In this document: one piece after another, positions 55,741 to 63,943 of the stretch
Position numbering within the stretch: position 1 is the stretch's first letter
Layout of the letters: each line of letters opens with the position of its first letter
Assembly (NCBI RefSeq): GCF_000194945.1
Contig: NZ_GL878511.1
Location: 248,001-312,000 of the forward strand
Direction: 5' to 3'
DNA from: Streptococcus sanguinis SK1 = NCTC 7863
GTDB lineage: Bacteria; Bacillota; Bacilli; Lactobacillales; Streptococcaceae
DNA length: 64,000 nucleotides
Notes under the pieces: generated by a model
The model's input: only the letters and a program-made list of their open reading frames with translations
Databases searched by the model: none
What the model was told of the DNA's origin: nothing
Position numbers and translations under genes: made by a program

Positions 55741-56355
55741 TCAAATCAGCATAAAAGCCGATAAAGTACCCGTAATCACATTTGCTAAGGCATGTATGAT
55801 CCAGCTGGCTAAAACGGAGCCATCAGATTTCTTTTCATTGACAAAGCCCATATAGGCCGCGATGCCACCCGTACACAAAATGATGAGCAGGGTTTGCTGC
55901 CAAGAGAGCACTGTTATAAACATCAAGCCATGGAGCAGACCAAAAAGAGCAGCTTGTATGGTGTTGGCCACTACAAAGGATAAGCGGCTAGCCAATCTCT
56001 TTAAAAGAAAACCTCTGAATAGCAGTTCTTCCGACAGAGAAGTTTGAAAAATACCATAAATCAAAACAGCTGGCAAGGCTTGAAAGCCAAGGCCTGAGAA
56101 ATTCGAAGTCGCTGTATCCAGATTTTTTACAGCAGGATATACTAGCAAAAACGAAAGAAGCAAGAAAGATAGCGAACCCAACAAAATCCACAGCCAGATC
56201 TTCCGGTTGCCAGTATCTTTTAGCGGTTTTAAGCCAAGCCATTCTAAAAATGGACTTTTTCTTCTAGCCCTTATCAACCACCAAACAAAAGGAAGAAAAG
56301 CAAACAAAGCAATTTGAATCAGAGCATTCAGCATCTGTTGAACTAGATTTCCCAT
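55741..56355 (-). CDS. CPBP family intramembrane protease
   Basis: A 204-residue integral membrane protein with about six hydrophobic segments. The three Abi/CPBP motifs are present: EELLFRG (Glu-Glu-x3-Arg, about residue 109), HGLMF (about residue 143) and HALANV near the C-terminus. These are glutamic-type membrane peptidases related to Rce1, in streptococci often linked with bacteriocin self-immunity or processing, but no bacteriocin gene is beside it. Confidence 0.88.
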   Translation of the reverse strand: MGNLVQQMLNALIQIALFAFLPFVWWLIRARRKSPFLEWLGLKPLKDTGNRKIWLWILLGSLSFLLLSFLLVYPAVKNLDTATSNFSGLGFQALPAVLIYGIFQTSLSEELLFRGFLLKRLASRLSFVVANTIQAALFGLLHGLMFITVLSWQQTLLIILCTGGIAAYMGFVNEKKSDGSVLASWIIHALANVITGTLSAFMLI

Positions 56356-56829
56356 GGTAAAGAGACTCCTTTCTTTTCTTTAATATGATTATACAAGACA
56401 AACTTCAAGAATTTATAAAGTAATTCTAAAATATTTCTAAAGAATGATAGGAATCATAAACATAAACAATTCAACGGTTATCGCCGCTTCCACTTGCTTA
56501 CTATGCTTCTCATTTTTGGACTAAATGATGCCAAAAATCCTTTAAAAACTTATCTCAAAAATATAAGAAAAGTTGCAGATAAAAATAAGGCTATGAGATT
56601 AAAGAAAGAAAAAAGTCCTAAAATTTTATCACACAAAATCAAATTTTCAACCTATCTATCCTAGATAATTTTCTTTTTAGTCAAATTCTTCCAGCTCCTG
56701 CTTATCCACTTCCTACCCCTCGGGGGTTCAATTTTGCAGGCTTAGTACCATGCCAAAAGCTGTTTTTCCCTTCTTGCCAACCCGCTTACATTTTGCTACA
56801 ATGATGTCAAAAATCAGTAAGGAAAAATT
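56356..56829. other. 474-bp gap without a recognised gene
   Basis: AT-rich region between the CPBP gene and the nucleotidyltransferase gene. On the plus strand 56419-56664 is open for 81 codons (contains RRFHLLTMLLIFGL), but it has no ribosome binding site or convincing start and matches nothing I know. It may be a decayed gene. No RNA gene or repeat is recognised. Confidence 0.4.
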
Positions 56830-57627
56830 ATGCCACAACAACTTTTTAAAGAATTTGCCCAGCTAGATCAAGTGGAAGCTATCGTTCTCGGTGGCTCTCG
56901 TGCTGGACAGCATTTTGACAAAGACTCAGACTATGATGTTTATATCTACTTGACAGGTTCCATTGCTCCCACGACTCGACGCGATATCCTCAGCAAGTAC
57001 TGCTCCTACATGGAAATTGGCAATCAGTTTTGGGAACTAGAGGATGACTGTGTGTTAAAGAACAAGATCGAAATTGAGCTCATTTACCGTACACTGGATA
57101 GCTTTGATAAAGATCTGCAGACTGTCGTCCTAGATCACCAAGCTCAGAATGCCTATACTACCTGTATGTGGCACAATCTGCTTCACAGCAAAATCATCTA
57201 CGACCGAAATGGTCGCTACGAGACACTTCAGAACAAGTACAGACTACCTTATCCAGCTGAGCTGAAAAAGAATATTATTAAGAAGCAGCTCCTCTTACTC
57301 GATCAAGCCATGCCAGCTTTCTCCAAACAAATAGAAAAAGCGCTCAAGCGTCAGGACTTGCTCAGCATCAATCACCGCAGCAGTGAATTTTTTGCTTCCT
57401 ATTTTGACTTGCTCTTCGCTCTAAACGAACAGACGCACCCTGGAGAAAAGAGAATGCTGGAGTTTGCAAAAACAAACTGCTCGCTATTGCCTCAGCATTT
57501 CGAAGAAAATATACAGACCTATTTTCAAAAACTCTACACTGAGCCCGCTGAAGCCATAAAGCTTATCAATCAGCTAGTGACGACCATCAAAGAAGTCATT
57601 CCTCAAGAAATTATTGGCGATTTTTAG
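56830..57627 (+). CDS. Nucleotidyltransferase-domain protein (DUF4037-like)
   Basis: A 265-residue protein. The N-terminal polymerase-beta-type motif GGSRAGQHFDKDSDYDVYIY (about 22-41) has the GS and DxD residues needed for metal and nucleotide binding. The remaining 200 residues are helical, resembling DUF4037. Such proteins may modify small molecules or antibiotics by nucleotidyl transfer; the substrate is unknown. AAGGAA before the start. Monocistronic. Confidence 0.8.
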   Translation: MPQQLFKEFAQLDQVEAIVLGGSRAGQHFDKDSDYDVYIYLTGSIAPTTRRDILSKYCSYMEIGNQFWELEDDCVLKNKIEIELIYRTLDSFDKDLQTVVLDHQAQNAYTTCMWHNLLHSKIIYDRNGRYETLQNKYRLPYPAELKKNIIKKQLLLLDQAMPAFSKQIEKALKRQDLLSINHRSSEFFASYFDLLFALNEQTHPGEKRMLEFAKTNCSLLPQHFEENIQTYFQKLYTEPAEAIKLINQLVTTIKEVIPQEIIGDF

Positions 57628-57675
57628 TAATGTTGTCGGAAACTATCTATTCATTGCTACAGAAGCAAAAAAATT

Positions 57676-57709
57676 AGGAGTTTGAACACTAGTGTTCAAA
57701 CTCCTTTTC
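57676..57709. terminator. Perfect palindromic bidirectional terminator
   Basis: AGGAGTTTGAACACT and AGTGTTCAAACTCCT form a 15-bp perfect palindrome followed by TTTT, between the nucleotidyltransferase gene and dtd. Confidence 0.85.
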
Positions 57710-57719
57710 ATGCTTTTTA

Positions 57720-58163
57720 TCAGCGATTCTTTGTATCCAAGATAATAGTCACTGGACCATCATTGATTAGTTCTACCTGCATGTCTGCCCCAAAAATCCC
57801 CGTCCGAGTTGCCACCTCCTGCTGCAAGGCAAGATTAAAGGCATCATAAAAATTGCTAGCCATCTCTGGCGGAGCAGCCTTGACAAAGGCTGGCCGATTA
57901 CCTTTTTTGGTATCTGCATGCAGAGTGAACTGGGAAATCGACAAAATCTCTCCGCCAATGTCCTTGATAGACAGGTTCATTTTACCCTCAGCATCGGAAA
58001 AAATCCGCATATTGACAATCTTCCTGACTGCATAATCCATATCCTCCTGACTATCGTCAGGCCCTACGCCTACTAGGAGCAGGAGACCTTGTCCAATACT
58101 GCTGTACAGCTGCTGGTCAATGCTGACCTGAGCACGCTTCACGCGCTGAATCACTATTTTCAT
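57720..58163 (-). CDS. dtd: D-aminoacyl-tRNA deacylase
   Basis: A 147-residue DTD enzyme that removes D-amino acids (and glycine from tRNA-Ala) from mischarged tRNA. Starts [15 protein letters not shown]; the active-site motifs [17 protein letters not shown] (about 80-96) and AAPPEMA are present. Full length. It lies 56 bp downstream of rel in the same orientation, the common streptococcal pairing. Confidence 0.95.
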   Translation of the reverse strand: MKIVIQRVKRAQVSIDQQLYSSIGQGLLLLVGVGPDDSQEDMDYAVRKIVNMRIFSDAEGKMNLSIKDIGGEILSISQFTLHADTKKGNRPAFVKAAPPEMASNFYDAFNLALQQEVATRTGIFGADMQVELINDGPVTIILDTKNR

Positions 58164-58219
58164 ATCTTTTCCTTTGATTTAACGGTAACTTACAGCTCGA
58201 TAATGATTTCCGAAAAGAA

Positions 58220-60439
58220 TCAGCCATTAGTCCGCTTGACCGAGTAGACCTCCGGCACGCTCTTGATCTTATCCACCACCGTCGTCAGCATGGACAGATT
58301 AGCAATACCAAAAGAAACGTGGATATTAGCAAATTTCATATCCTTGGTTGGCTGAGCATTGACTGTTGAGATATTTTTGGTGGTATTGGACAGAACCTGC
58401 AACACATCGTTGAGGAGGCCAGAGCGGTTGAGACCGTATATATCAATGTGAGCCGTGTACTCTTTGGTCGTGTTGTTGTCTTCCCATTCCACATCAATCA
58501 GTCGCTGCTCGTAATTTTCCTGAGCCTTGAGATTCATGCAGTCCTGCCGGTGAATGGCTACACCGCGTCCTTTGGTAATATAGCCAACAATATCATCACC
58601 CGGTACAGGGTTACAGCATTTGGCAATCCGGATGAGGAGACCAGACGCCCCCTGAATAACCACACCACCTTCGTGCTTAACCTTGAGGGTGTCTTTTTTG
58701 TTTTCGACCTTGACCTCGCCGCCCTTAACCAATTCCTCCGCTTCTGCTCTGGCCTTGGCCCGTTCTTCCTCACGGCGCTCTTTTTCTGTCAAACGGTTGA
58801 AAATACTAATGGCACCAATCTCACCGAAGCCAATCGCTGCAAAAAGCGCCTCTTCAGTCTTATAGCTGGTCTTCTGCAGCACTTCTTCCATGTGCTTCTT
58901 GTCCATGTACTTATTAGCTACATAGCCATGCTCCTGAAATTGAGCCTGCAAGAGCTCTCGGCCTTTGGAAATAGACAGCTCCTTGTCTTGATTCTTAAAG
59001 AACTGACGGATTTTATTTCTGGCCTTGCTGGTCTTGACAATATTGAGCCAGTCGCGGCTCGGTCCGAAGGAGTTAGCATTGGTGATGATTTCCACCTGAT
59101 CCCCTGTCCTGAGCTTGGTTGTCAGGGGCACCATGCGGCCATTGACCTTGGCTCCTGTGGCTTTCTCACCGACCTTGGTATGGATCTCATAGGCAAAGTC
59201 AATGGGACCCGAGTCCTTAGGCAGAGAACGCACCGCTCCATCTGGTGTGAAAACGTAAATTTCCTCAGCCAGATAGCTCTCCTTAACTGAGTCAACGAAA
59301 TCCTTAGCATTGTTAGACTGGTCTTGCAGCTCCATCAACTCCTTGATCCAGTTCATCCCGATGGCTGATTCTTTGCTGTCTACCTGTCCCTTGACACCTT
59401 TCTTGTAAGCCCAGTGAGCCGCAACCCCATACTCAGCGACCTCATGCATTTCCTTAGTCCGAATCTGAAACTCAATCGGACCTTTGGGTCCATAAACGGT
59501 CGTATGAATAGACTGGTAACCATTGGCCTTGCGGTTGGCAATATAATCCTTGAACCGCCCCGGCATCGGCCGCCAAAGCTCATGAATGTAGCCCAGCATA
59601 GCATAAACATCACTTTGAGTATCCAAGATACAGCGAATGGCGATTAAATCATAAATCTCATCAAAACGCTTCTTCTTGTCCTGCATCTTGCGATAGATCG
59701 AGTAGATATGCTTGGGCCGGCCATAAATCTTACCGTGCAGATTGCGCTCGCCAGCATAGGTCTCAATCTTCTGAACCACCTCTTCTACCAGAGCTTCACG
59801 CTCCCGACGCTTCTCCTTCATCATGTGGGAAATTTTGTAAAATTCCACTTCATTGAGATAACGGAAAGACAAATCTTCCAGCTCCCACTTGACACTGGAA
59901 ATCCCCAGGCGATGAGCCAAGGGTGCGTAAATTTCCATTGTTTCTCGAGAAATCCGCTCCTGCTTATCCTTGCGCAGATGCTTGAGCGTCCGCATATTGT
60001 GGAGACGGTCTGCCAGTTTGACCAAAATAACCCGGATATCCTCCGACATGGCCATCAGCATCTTACGGTGATTTTCTGCCAGCTGCTCCTCGTGGGATTT
60101 GTACTTGACCTTACCCAGCTTGGTAACCCCATCTACGATCACGCGCACATCAGTTCCAAACTCTCTTTCCAAATCATCCAGCGTCGCACGGGTATCCTCG
60201 ACCACATCATGTAGAAAGCCGCAAGCAACCGTTACCGCGTCCAGCTTGAGCTTGGCCAAAATCCCTGCCACCTGAATAGGATGCACGATATAAGGCTCAC
60301 CTGACCTGCGAAACTGCCCACTGTGACAGTCAATCGCATAGATCAAAGCTTTCTGTATAAAGGCCACATCCTCCGCAGCCAGATATTTTCTCGTAAGGGC
60401 CAATACCTGATCGCCCGTCAAATTCACTTCTTTTGGCAT
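58220..60439 (-). CDS. relA: Bifunctional (p)ppGpp synthetase/hydrolase
   Basis: A 739-residue long RSH enzyme. HD hydrolase domain (about 45-155, HDVVEDT), synthetase domain (about 235-350, RFKDYIANRKANGYQSIHTTV), TGS domain (about 388-450, YVFTPDGAVRSLPKDSGPIDFAY), a Zn/helical region with CCNPVPGDDIVGYITKGRG, and a C-terminal ACT domain (about 665-739). It controls the stringent response. Domains look intact. Downstream dtd is probably co-transcribed. Confidence 0.96.
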   Translation of the reverse strand: MPKEVNLTGDQVLALTRKYLAAEDVAFIQKALIYAIDCHSGQFRRSGEPYIVHPIQVAGILAKLKLDAVTVACGFLHDVVEDTRATLDDLEREFGTDVRVIVDGVTKLGKVKYKSHEEQLAENHRKMLMAMSEDIRVILVKLADRLHNMRTLKHLRKDKQERISRETMEIYAPLAHRLGISSVKWELEDLSFRYLNEVEFYKISHMMKEKRREREALVEEVVQKIETYAGERNLHGKIYGRPKHIYSIYRKMQDKKKRFDEIYDLIAIRCILDTQSDVYAMLGYIHELWRPMPGRFKDYIANRKANGYQSIHTTVYGPKGPIEFQIRTKEMHEVAEYGVAAHWAYKKGVKGQVDSKESAIGMNWIKELMELQDQSNNAKDFVDSVKESYLAEEIYVFTPDGAVRSLPKDSGPIDFAYEIHTKVGEKATGAKVNGRMVPLTTKLRTGDQVEIITNANSFGPSRDWLNIVKTSKARNKIRQFFKNQDKELSISKGRELLQAQFQEHGYVANKYMDKKHMEEVLQKTSYKTEEALFAAIGFGEIGAISIFNRLTEKERREEERAKARAEAEELVKGGEVKVENKKDTLKVKHEGGVVIQGASGLLIRIAKCCNPVPGDDIVGYITKGRGVAIHRQDCMNLKAQENYEQRLIDVEWEDNNTTKEYTAHIDIYGLNRSGLLNDVLQVLSNTTKNISTVNAQPTKDMKFANIHVSFGIANLSMLTTVVDKIKSVPEVYSVKRTNG

Positions 60440-60512
60440 CTCGTCTCTCCAATTCCTGCCTACTATTTTATCACTTTTAGCCCGATATGAAAACCTAGAA
60501 GACGGTTCATAT

Positions 60513-60536
60513 AAAAACCCGCCTTAAACGGGCGGG
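60513..60536 (-). repeat. Terminator repeat, left copy of the lipase cassette
   Basis: AAAAACCCGCC-TTAAAC-GGGCGGG, read on the minus strand as a 6-bp GC stem followed by TTTTT. It ends the cassette after the gene at 60571. The identical 24 bp occur at 63550-63573. Confidence 0.82.
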
Positions 60537-60570
60537 AGTTATCCGGTATGAGGCTGGTAAAAACAAAGCC

Positions 60571-60855
60571 TTACTTATTATGCTGCAATTCCTGAATGCC
60601 ACTTCTCTTTTGCTGGGCACTTTCTTTGACTTGATTAGAAAATTGACCGACCAAAACTTGATTTAAGCCACCTATAATCTGACCCACAGATCGATCCCAG
60701 TCTGTCGCAATAGTAGAGACGTTTTTTTTGACATCATCTCTTTCCTTCTGAACTTCCGCCAATGCTGCCTTACCTAATGTCTTAATCGTCCCTAAAGCCA
60801 AAGTTTTAAGGTAAGCGTCTATATCAAGTTTAGCAGCTATTTTACTTTTCCCCAT
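60571..60855 (-). CDS. Small helical protein, candidate type VII partner
   Basis: A 94-residue predicted all-helical protein (LDIDAYLKTLALGTIKTLGK, Lys/Gln/Glu-rich, TDWDRSVGQIIGGLNQVL). No signal peptide or membrane segment. Its start overlaps the end of the preceding gene by 14 bp, indicating translational coupling. Size, helicity and position resemble the small accessory (Lap/TlaA-like) proteins that accompany type VII secreted toxins. I recognise no exact family; function is inferred from context. Confidence 0.65.
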   Translation of the reverse strand: MGKSKIAAKLDIDAYLKTLALGTIKTLGKAALAEVQKERDDVKKNVSTIATDWDRSVGQIIGGLNQVLVGQFSNQVKESAQQKRSGIQELQHNK

Positions 60856-61246
60856 AGATATCTCTCCTTATATGAGCTAAATCTTCATCATATTTATCTG
60901 ACTTTTTACGAAATCGTTTATCCAAAAGTAAACATTCCTCTTCAACCCCTTCGCGCTCTCTACGATACTCTATCTCAAGATTATCTTGTACTTGAAAAAC
61001 TTTATCATAAAATTCATGGATAAGCTGAGCGCCTTCTGTAGAACGTCTCAAGCAAGCAACTGTATAATCTTCCATATCTTGTATTTGCTGCCTTGCAGAA
61101 TGATAGAGGTCATCCGTTTCAGTCATCATTTCTTCGAAATTTCGCTTCTCATCTAAATATTTATCATATTCCGCATTATAGCGTTCTTGAGTACTCCTGA
61201 ACTGTTCATAAAGCTTATCCTTCTTATTCTCTATATGTTGCCCCAT
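60842..61246 (-). CDS. Coiled-coil protein, candidate type VII partner
   Basis: A 134-residue highly charged helical protein (Glu/Lys/Arg/Tyr-rich; QERYNAEYDKYLDEKRNF, YRREREGVEEECLLLD), reminiscent of DUF3958-type coiled-coil proteins beside LXG toxins. It starts 16 bp before the lipase gene ends and overlaps the next gene, so the three are made in a coupled fashion. A helical-hairpin targeting partner for the C-terminal domain of the lipase is the likely role. Confidence 0.68.
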   Translation of the reverse strand: MGQHIENKKDKLYEQFRSTQERYNAEYDKYLDEKRNFEEMMTETDDLYHSARQQIQDMEDYTVACLRRSTEGAQLIHEFYDKVFQVQDNLEIEYRREREGVEEECLLLDKRFRKKSDKYDEDLAHIRRDIYGEK

Positions 61247-62592
61247 CTTTTGTACTCCCTAGCAAGCCCCTCATCTTTTTTCACTAATTCTTGGATTCCA
61301 TTAAGAAGTTTAGAACTTAGTCCATCAAATTCTTCTTTAGTCTTGACGGCTTTGTTCCGCATATCTTTCAGCTCAGTTATGATGCTAGTTTCAACGGTAT
61401 CCTTTGTAGCTCCTACTTGAGAAAGAGCATCTATCACCTCTGCTTCACTTAGCAATCTAGAGACATTCGGCATCGCCTGAGCTTGAGCTAACAGAGCATC
61501 CCACCTTCCACTGACTTTAGATACACCATAATCACAAAAAGCCATAATTGCTTCAGTCGAAATAGCTGCCAAGTTTTGCAAACTGGATGCAAAAGTTGTA
61601 GCTTGCTCACTATCTAGGTAAATCATTTCAGATCTAGTATAACCAGCAGCAACCATTTTCTGATAGCGTTCACTCAATGCTTTTTTCTTAATATCAAGCT
61701 GCTCCATAGCTTGCTTGGCGCGGGCAAGGCGGTAATCCTGAAGATCTGACTCTCTCACATTTAAATAACCTGAGTCATATTCATAACCACCCCACATATG
61801 CTGTTGAATCCAGTTATCTTTTCCCTTACTGTTAATTTTTACAAGTGTCCCAACAACTCCCTCGCTCCCCGTTTCTGGGTACTGCATAGCAATGAAGTCT
61901 TTCGGATCAACATAGTTAAAAATTTTGTACTTGATTTTATCAACTTGCTTCCTCTGTTTATCAGTTAAAACTAGATAGGTATTGGGCCCCTCATATAGAT
62001 AGGCCCCATCAATGCGCTGCAGATAGCTGTCTTCTAGGCTTGCCAAAGCGACCTGACCATCCATTGACCCCAGAGAGTGAGCGTAGAGACTAACCCGAGC
62101 ATTCGGATACTTATCCATCATTTCTTTAAGCCCCTTTGCTGCCAACTCCTGCTGTTTAGCTACTCCCATATTAGTGCCAAGGTACCGAGAACGCAAAATA
62201 TTCACAGCCATCTGAGTATCTGTAATTCCCCAGTCATTTATCGTGCCTTTTGCACCTTTAATAGATGAGAAATCAAACTCAGAACCTTGAAATAACACGG
62301 TAATTTCTTTTACATCCTCAGGTTTAATATTTCCTCCCACCTCTTTATCTGTAATAACATAACCATCTAAACCAAACCGTTCCTCGTCCATCCTTTTGAA
62401 GACATTGTTCAGACCATCTTCATTCTTTATATTAGTTCCAGTAGAATCACTAAAAATATCCGAAACATAGCCAATGGTAATATCCGAACCGTCACTTGCT
62501 TCAATTGTGATTTCTTTACCAATTTTATATGAATCCGCATTGTATTGCTTCCAGGCTATTTCATTTTTTTCCCTATCATCATAACTAATCAT
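61231..62592 (-). CDS. Lipase-domain protein with helical C-terminal domain (TslA-like candidate)
   Basis: A 453-residue protein with no signal peptide. Residues about 30-275 form an alpha/beta-hydrolase of the class 3 lipase type: oxyanion region VLFQGSEFDF (99-108), nucleophile Ser173 in YAHSLGSMDG, Asp229 in NYVDPKDF and candidate His265 in WIQQHMWGG. Residues about 285-453 are helical and amphipathic, like an LXG-type export domain placed at the C-terminus instead of the N-terminus. This reverse order is the hallmark of the S. aureus type VII lipase toxin TslA. Flanked by putative immunity genes upstream and helical partners downstream. Phospholipase activity and export are inferred. Confidence 0.75.
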   Translation of the reverse strand: MISYDDREKNEIAWKQYNADSYKIGKEITIEASDGSDITIGYVSDIFSDSTGTNIKNEDGLNNVFKRMDEERFGLDGYVITDKEVGGNIKPEDVKEITVLFQGSEFDFSSIKGAKGTINDWGITDTQMAVNILRSRYLGTNMGVAKQQELAAKGLKEMMDKYPNARVSLYAHSLGSMDGQVALASLEDSYLQRIDGAYLYEGPNTYLVLTDKQRKQVDKIKYKIFNYVDPKDFIAMQYPETGSEGVVGTLVKINSKGKDNWIQQHMWGGYEYDSGYLNVRESDLQDYRLARAKQAMEQLDIKKKALSERYQKMVAAGYTRSEMIYLDSEQATTFASSLQNLAAISTEAIMAFCDYGVSKVSGRWDALLAQAQAMPNVSRLLSEAEVIDALSQVGATKDTVETSIITELKDMRNKAVKTKEEFDGLSSKLLNGIQELVKKDEGLAREYKRWGNI

Positions 62593-62598
62593 TAATCA

Positions 62599-62991
62599 TC
62601 ACTCCTCTAGTAACTTCTGAAGACCTTTCGATCTATCCATACCTACAGTTCGTATCGCCTCATTCTCCCCATATTTTCTAAGCCCTGTTGACCCAACAAT
62701 ATCAGGGTCATCATTAATGACAATATCAAACATGATGCCCCCCATAGGATTATGACGGATGGTCTTGTCATCTATTTTATAAGAACGAATCTTCCCCTTA
62801 TCCGTTAAAGCATGAGGGTCTAATTTTTTTAATTTCTTTTCTATTAAATTTTTCACTTCCTCACTATGGACAATCTTTACCATCTCATTCTGAAATTCTT
62901 GATTTTTGTGAGCCATGTACATTCCTCCTCCTAGACAAACAGCCACAAACAAACTGACTATAATTAGTATAATTTTATGCTTTTTCTTCAT
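62599..62991 (-). CDS. DUF1310-like membrane-anchored protein (immunity candidate 1)
   Basis: A 130-residue protein with one N-terminal membrane segment (about 7-27) and a small extracytoplasmic domain (LDPHALTDKGKIRSYKIDDKT and HNPMGGIMFDIVIND). The pattern fits the DUF1310 family of Lactobacillales. It ends 6 bp before the lipase gene and shares its promoter. Being surface-tethered and upstream of the lipase, it is a candidate immunity protein. Strongly paralogous to the protein at 63097-63489. Confidence 0.75.
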   Translation of the reverse strand: MKKKHKIILIIVSLFVAVCLGGGMYMAHKNQEFQNEMVKIVHSEEVKNLIEKKLKKLDPHALTDKGKIRSYKIDDKTIRHNPMGGIMFDIVINDDPDIVGSTGLRKYGENEAIRTVGMDRSKGLQKLLEE

Positions 62992-63019
62992 GGGACACCC
63001 CCTATTATTCTTATAATCT

Positions 63020-63048
63020 ATTATATAACATAGGTTTTACAATTTCAA
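63020..63048 (-). promoter_or_regulatory. Promoter of the immunity-lipase-partner operon
   Basis: Minus-strand TTGAAA (complement of 63043-63048), 17 bp, TATAAT (complement of 63020-63025), 28 bp before the first gene. It gives the cassette its own transcription unit. Confidence 0.8.
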
Positions 63049-63096
63049 TTAAAGCCAGAGATTATCGCTATAACTAGAATAGTGAATCACTTGTCA

Positions 63097-63489
63097 TCAC
63101 TCCCCTACCAAAGCTTGCAAACCTGCTGATTCATCCATACCAACTGAACTTAGTTGCTCACTTCCGCCATCTTTTTGAATTCCCATTTTCCCAGCCATGC
63201 TTATACTATCATTGACGATAATATCAAACATAATGCCTCCCATTGGATTATGACGAATGGTTGAATCATCAATTTTATAGGAACGGATTTTCCCTTTCTC
63301 CGTTAAAGCATGAGGATCGATTGCTTTTAATTCCTCCATAATCAATTTCTTTACTTCCTCACCGTGGACAATTCTTGTCATCTCATTCTGAAATTCTTGG
63401 TTTTTGTGAGCTAGGTATAGGCCCACTCCCAACAATATCAATACACTTAGGCCAATAAGCCCCATAATTCTATTTCTTCTCTTAGACAT
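63097..63489 (-). CDS. DUF1310-like membrane-anchored protein (immunity candidate 2)
   Basis: A 130-residue paralogue of the protein at 62599-62991; the shared core AHKNQEFQNEM, KGKIRSYKIDD and IRHNPMGGIMFDI is almost unchanged, while the C-terminal 30 residues differ. One N-terminal membrane segment. The start at 63489 has GGAG seven bases upstream; the in-frame ATG at 63504 overlaps it. Separate promoter region upstream (minus-strand TATAAT near 63523). Duplicated immunity genes are common beside polymorphic toxins. Confidence 0.75.
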   Translation of the reverse strand: MSKRRNRIMGLIGLSVLILLGVGLYLAHKNQEFQNEMTRIVHGEEVKKLIMEELKAIDPHALTEKGKIRSYKIDDSTIRHNPMGGIMFDIIVNDSISMAGKMGIQKDGGSEQLSSVGMDESAGLQALVGE

Positions 63490-63549
63490 ATAAACACTCC
63501 TCAATCTCTATCAGTTTCATTATATAGTATAAACTATTTTACCAAAAGC

Positions 63550-63573
63550 AAAAACCCGCCTTAAACGGGCGGG
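63550..63573 (-). repeat. Terminator repeat, right copy of the lipase cassette
   Basis: Identical 24 bp to 60513-60536, same orientation: GC stem of 6 bp with the loop holding TTTAA and a following T-run on the minus strand. It terminates the small peptide gene at 63561-63695, whose stop codon is in the loop. Confidence 0.82.
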
Positions 63574-63695
63574 TTGTGGTGAAGAAAGTGATGAACTTCT
63601 TCCTTGATAAATTGACAATAAGCGTAGACAAGGTAGCAAGTAGATGCCACACCTAAAAGGGCAACAAACAACTCAAATAAGGCAGACATAGTCAT
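63561..63695 (-). CDS. 44-residue hydrophobic peptide (toxin-like candidate)
   Basis: Starts MTMSALFELFVALLG at an ATG preceded by a very strong ribosome binding site (AAGGAGAGGAGG, 6 nt away), one membrane helix (about 4-28), then KEEVHHFLHHNPPV. The TAA stop lies in the loop of the terminator hairpin. An in-frame extension to 63794 gives 77 residues, but the strong site favours the short form. Size and layout are like type I toxin or holin-like peptides; no family match is claimed. Confidence 0.55.
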   Translation of the reverse strand: MTMSALFELFVALLGVASTCYLVYAYCQFIKEEVHHFLHHNPPV

Positions 63696-63871
63696 GGCGA
63701 ACCTCCTCTCCTTATCAGGTAAAGAATGCAGATACGCTTCCCAACTTAGGCAGTCTGATTGTTTCCGTTTTATTTTCCTTTCCGACTTACCCAAGTGAAT
63801 TCATCATTATTATACCAAAATACGAAAGCGGATACAAGGCAGTGAGACAGCTGATACTAATAATGATTTTA

Positions 63872-63943
63872 TCAAAGTAGATAACATGCTAAATTTGAAG
63901 CATCAAAAGTAGAAATACCAATGTTAGCAAATTTTTCCACCAT
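63872..63943 (-). CDS. 23-codon small ORF at the window edge
   Basis: ATG at 63943 preceded by AGAGGAGATAAG, an excellent ribosome binding site, and a 23-residue peptide starting MVEKFANIG and ending CYLL, stop TGA. It could be a leader, pheromone-type or modified-peptide precursor. Downstream partners of such systems are not seen in the window; the upstream region is cut off. Confidence 0.35.
   Translation of the reverse strand: MVEKFANIGISTFDASNLACYLL

Noticed and set aside
56419..56664. 81-codon open stretch in the large intergenic region
   Set aside because: No start with a ribosome binding site and no recognisable family; described only as gap content.
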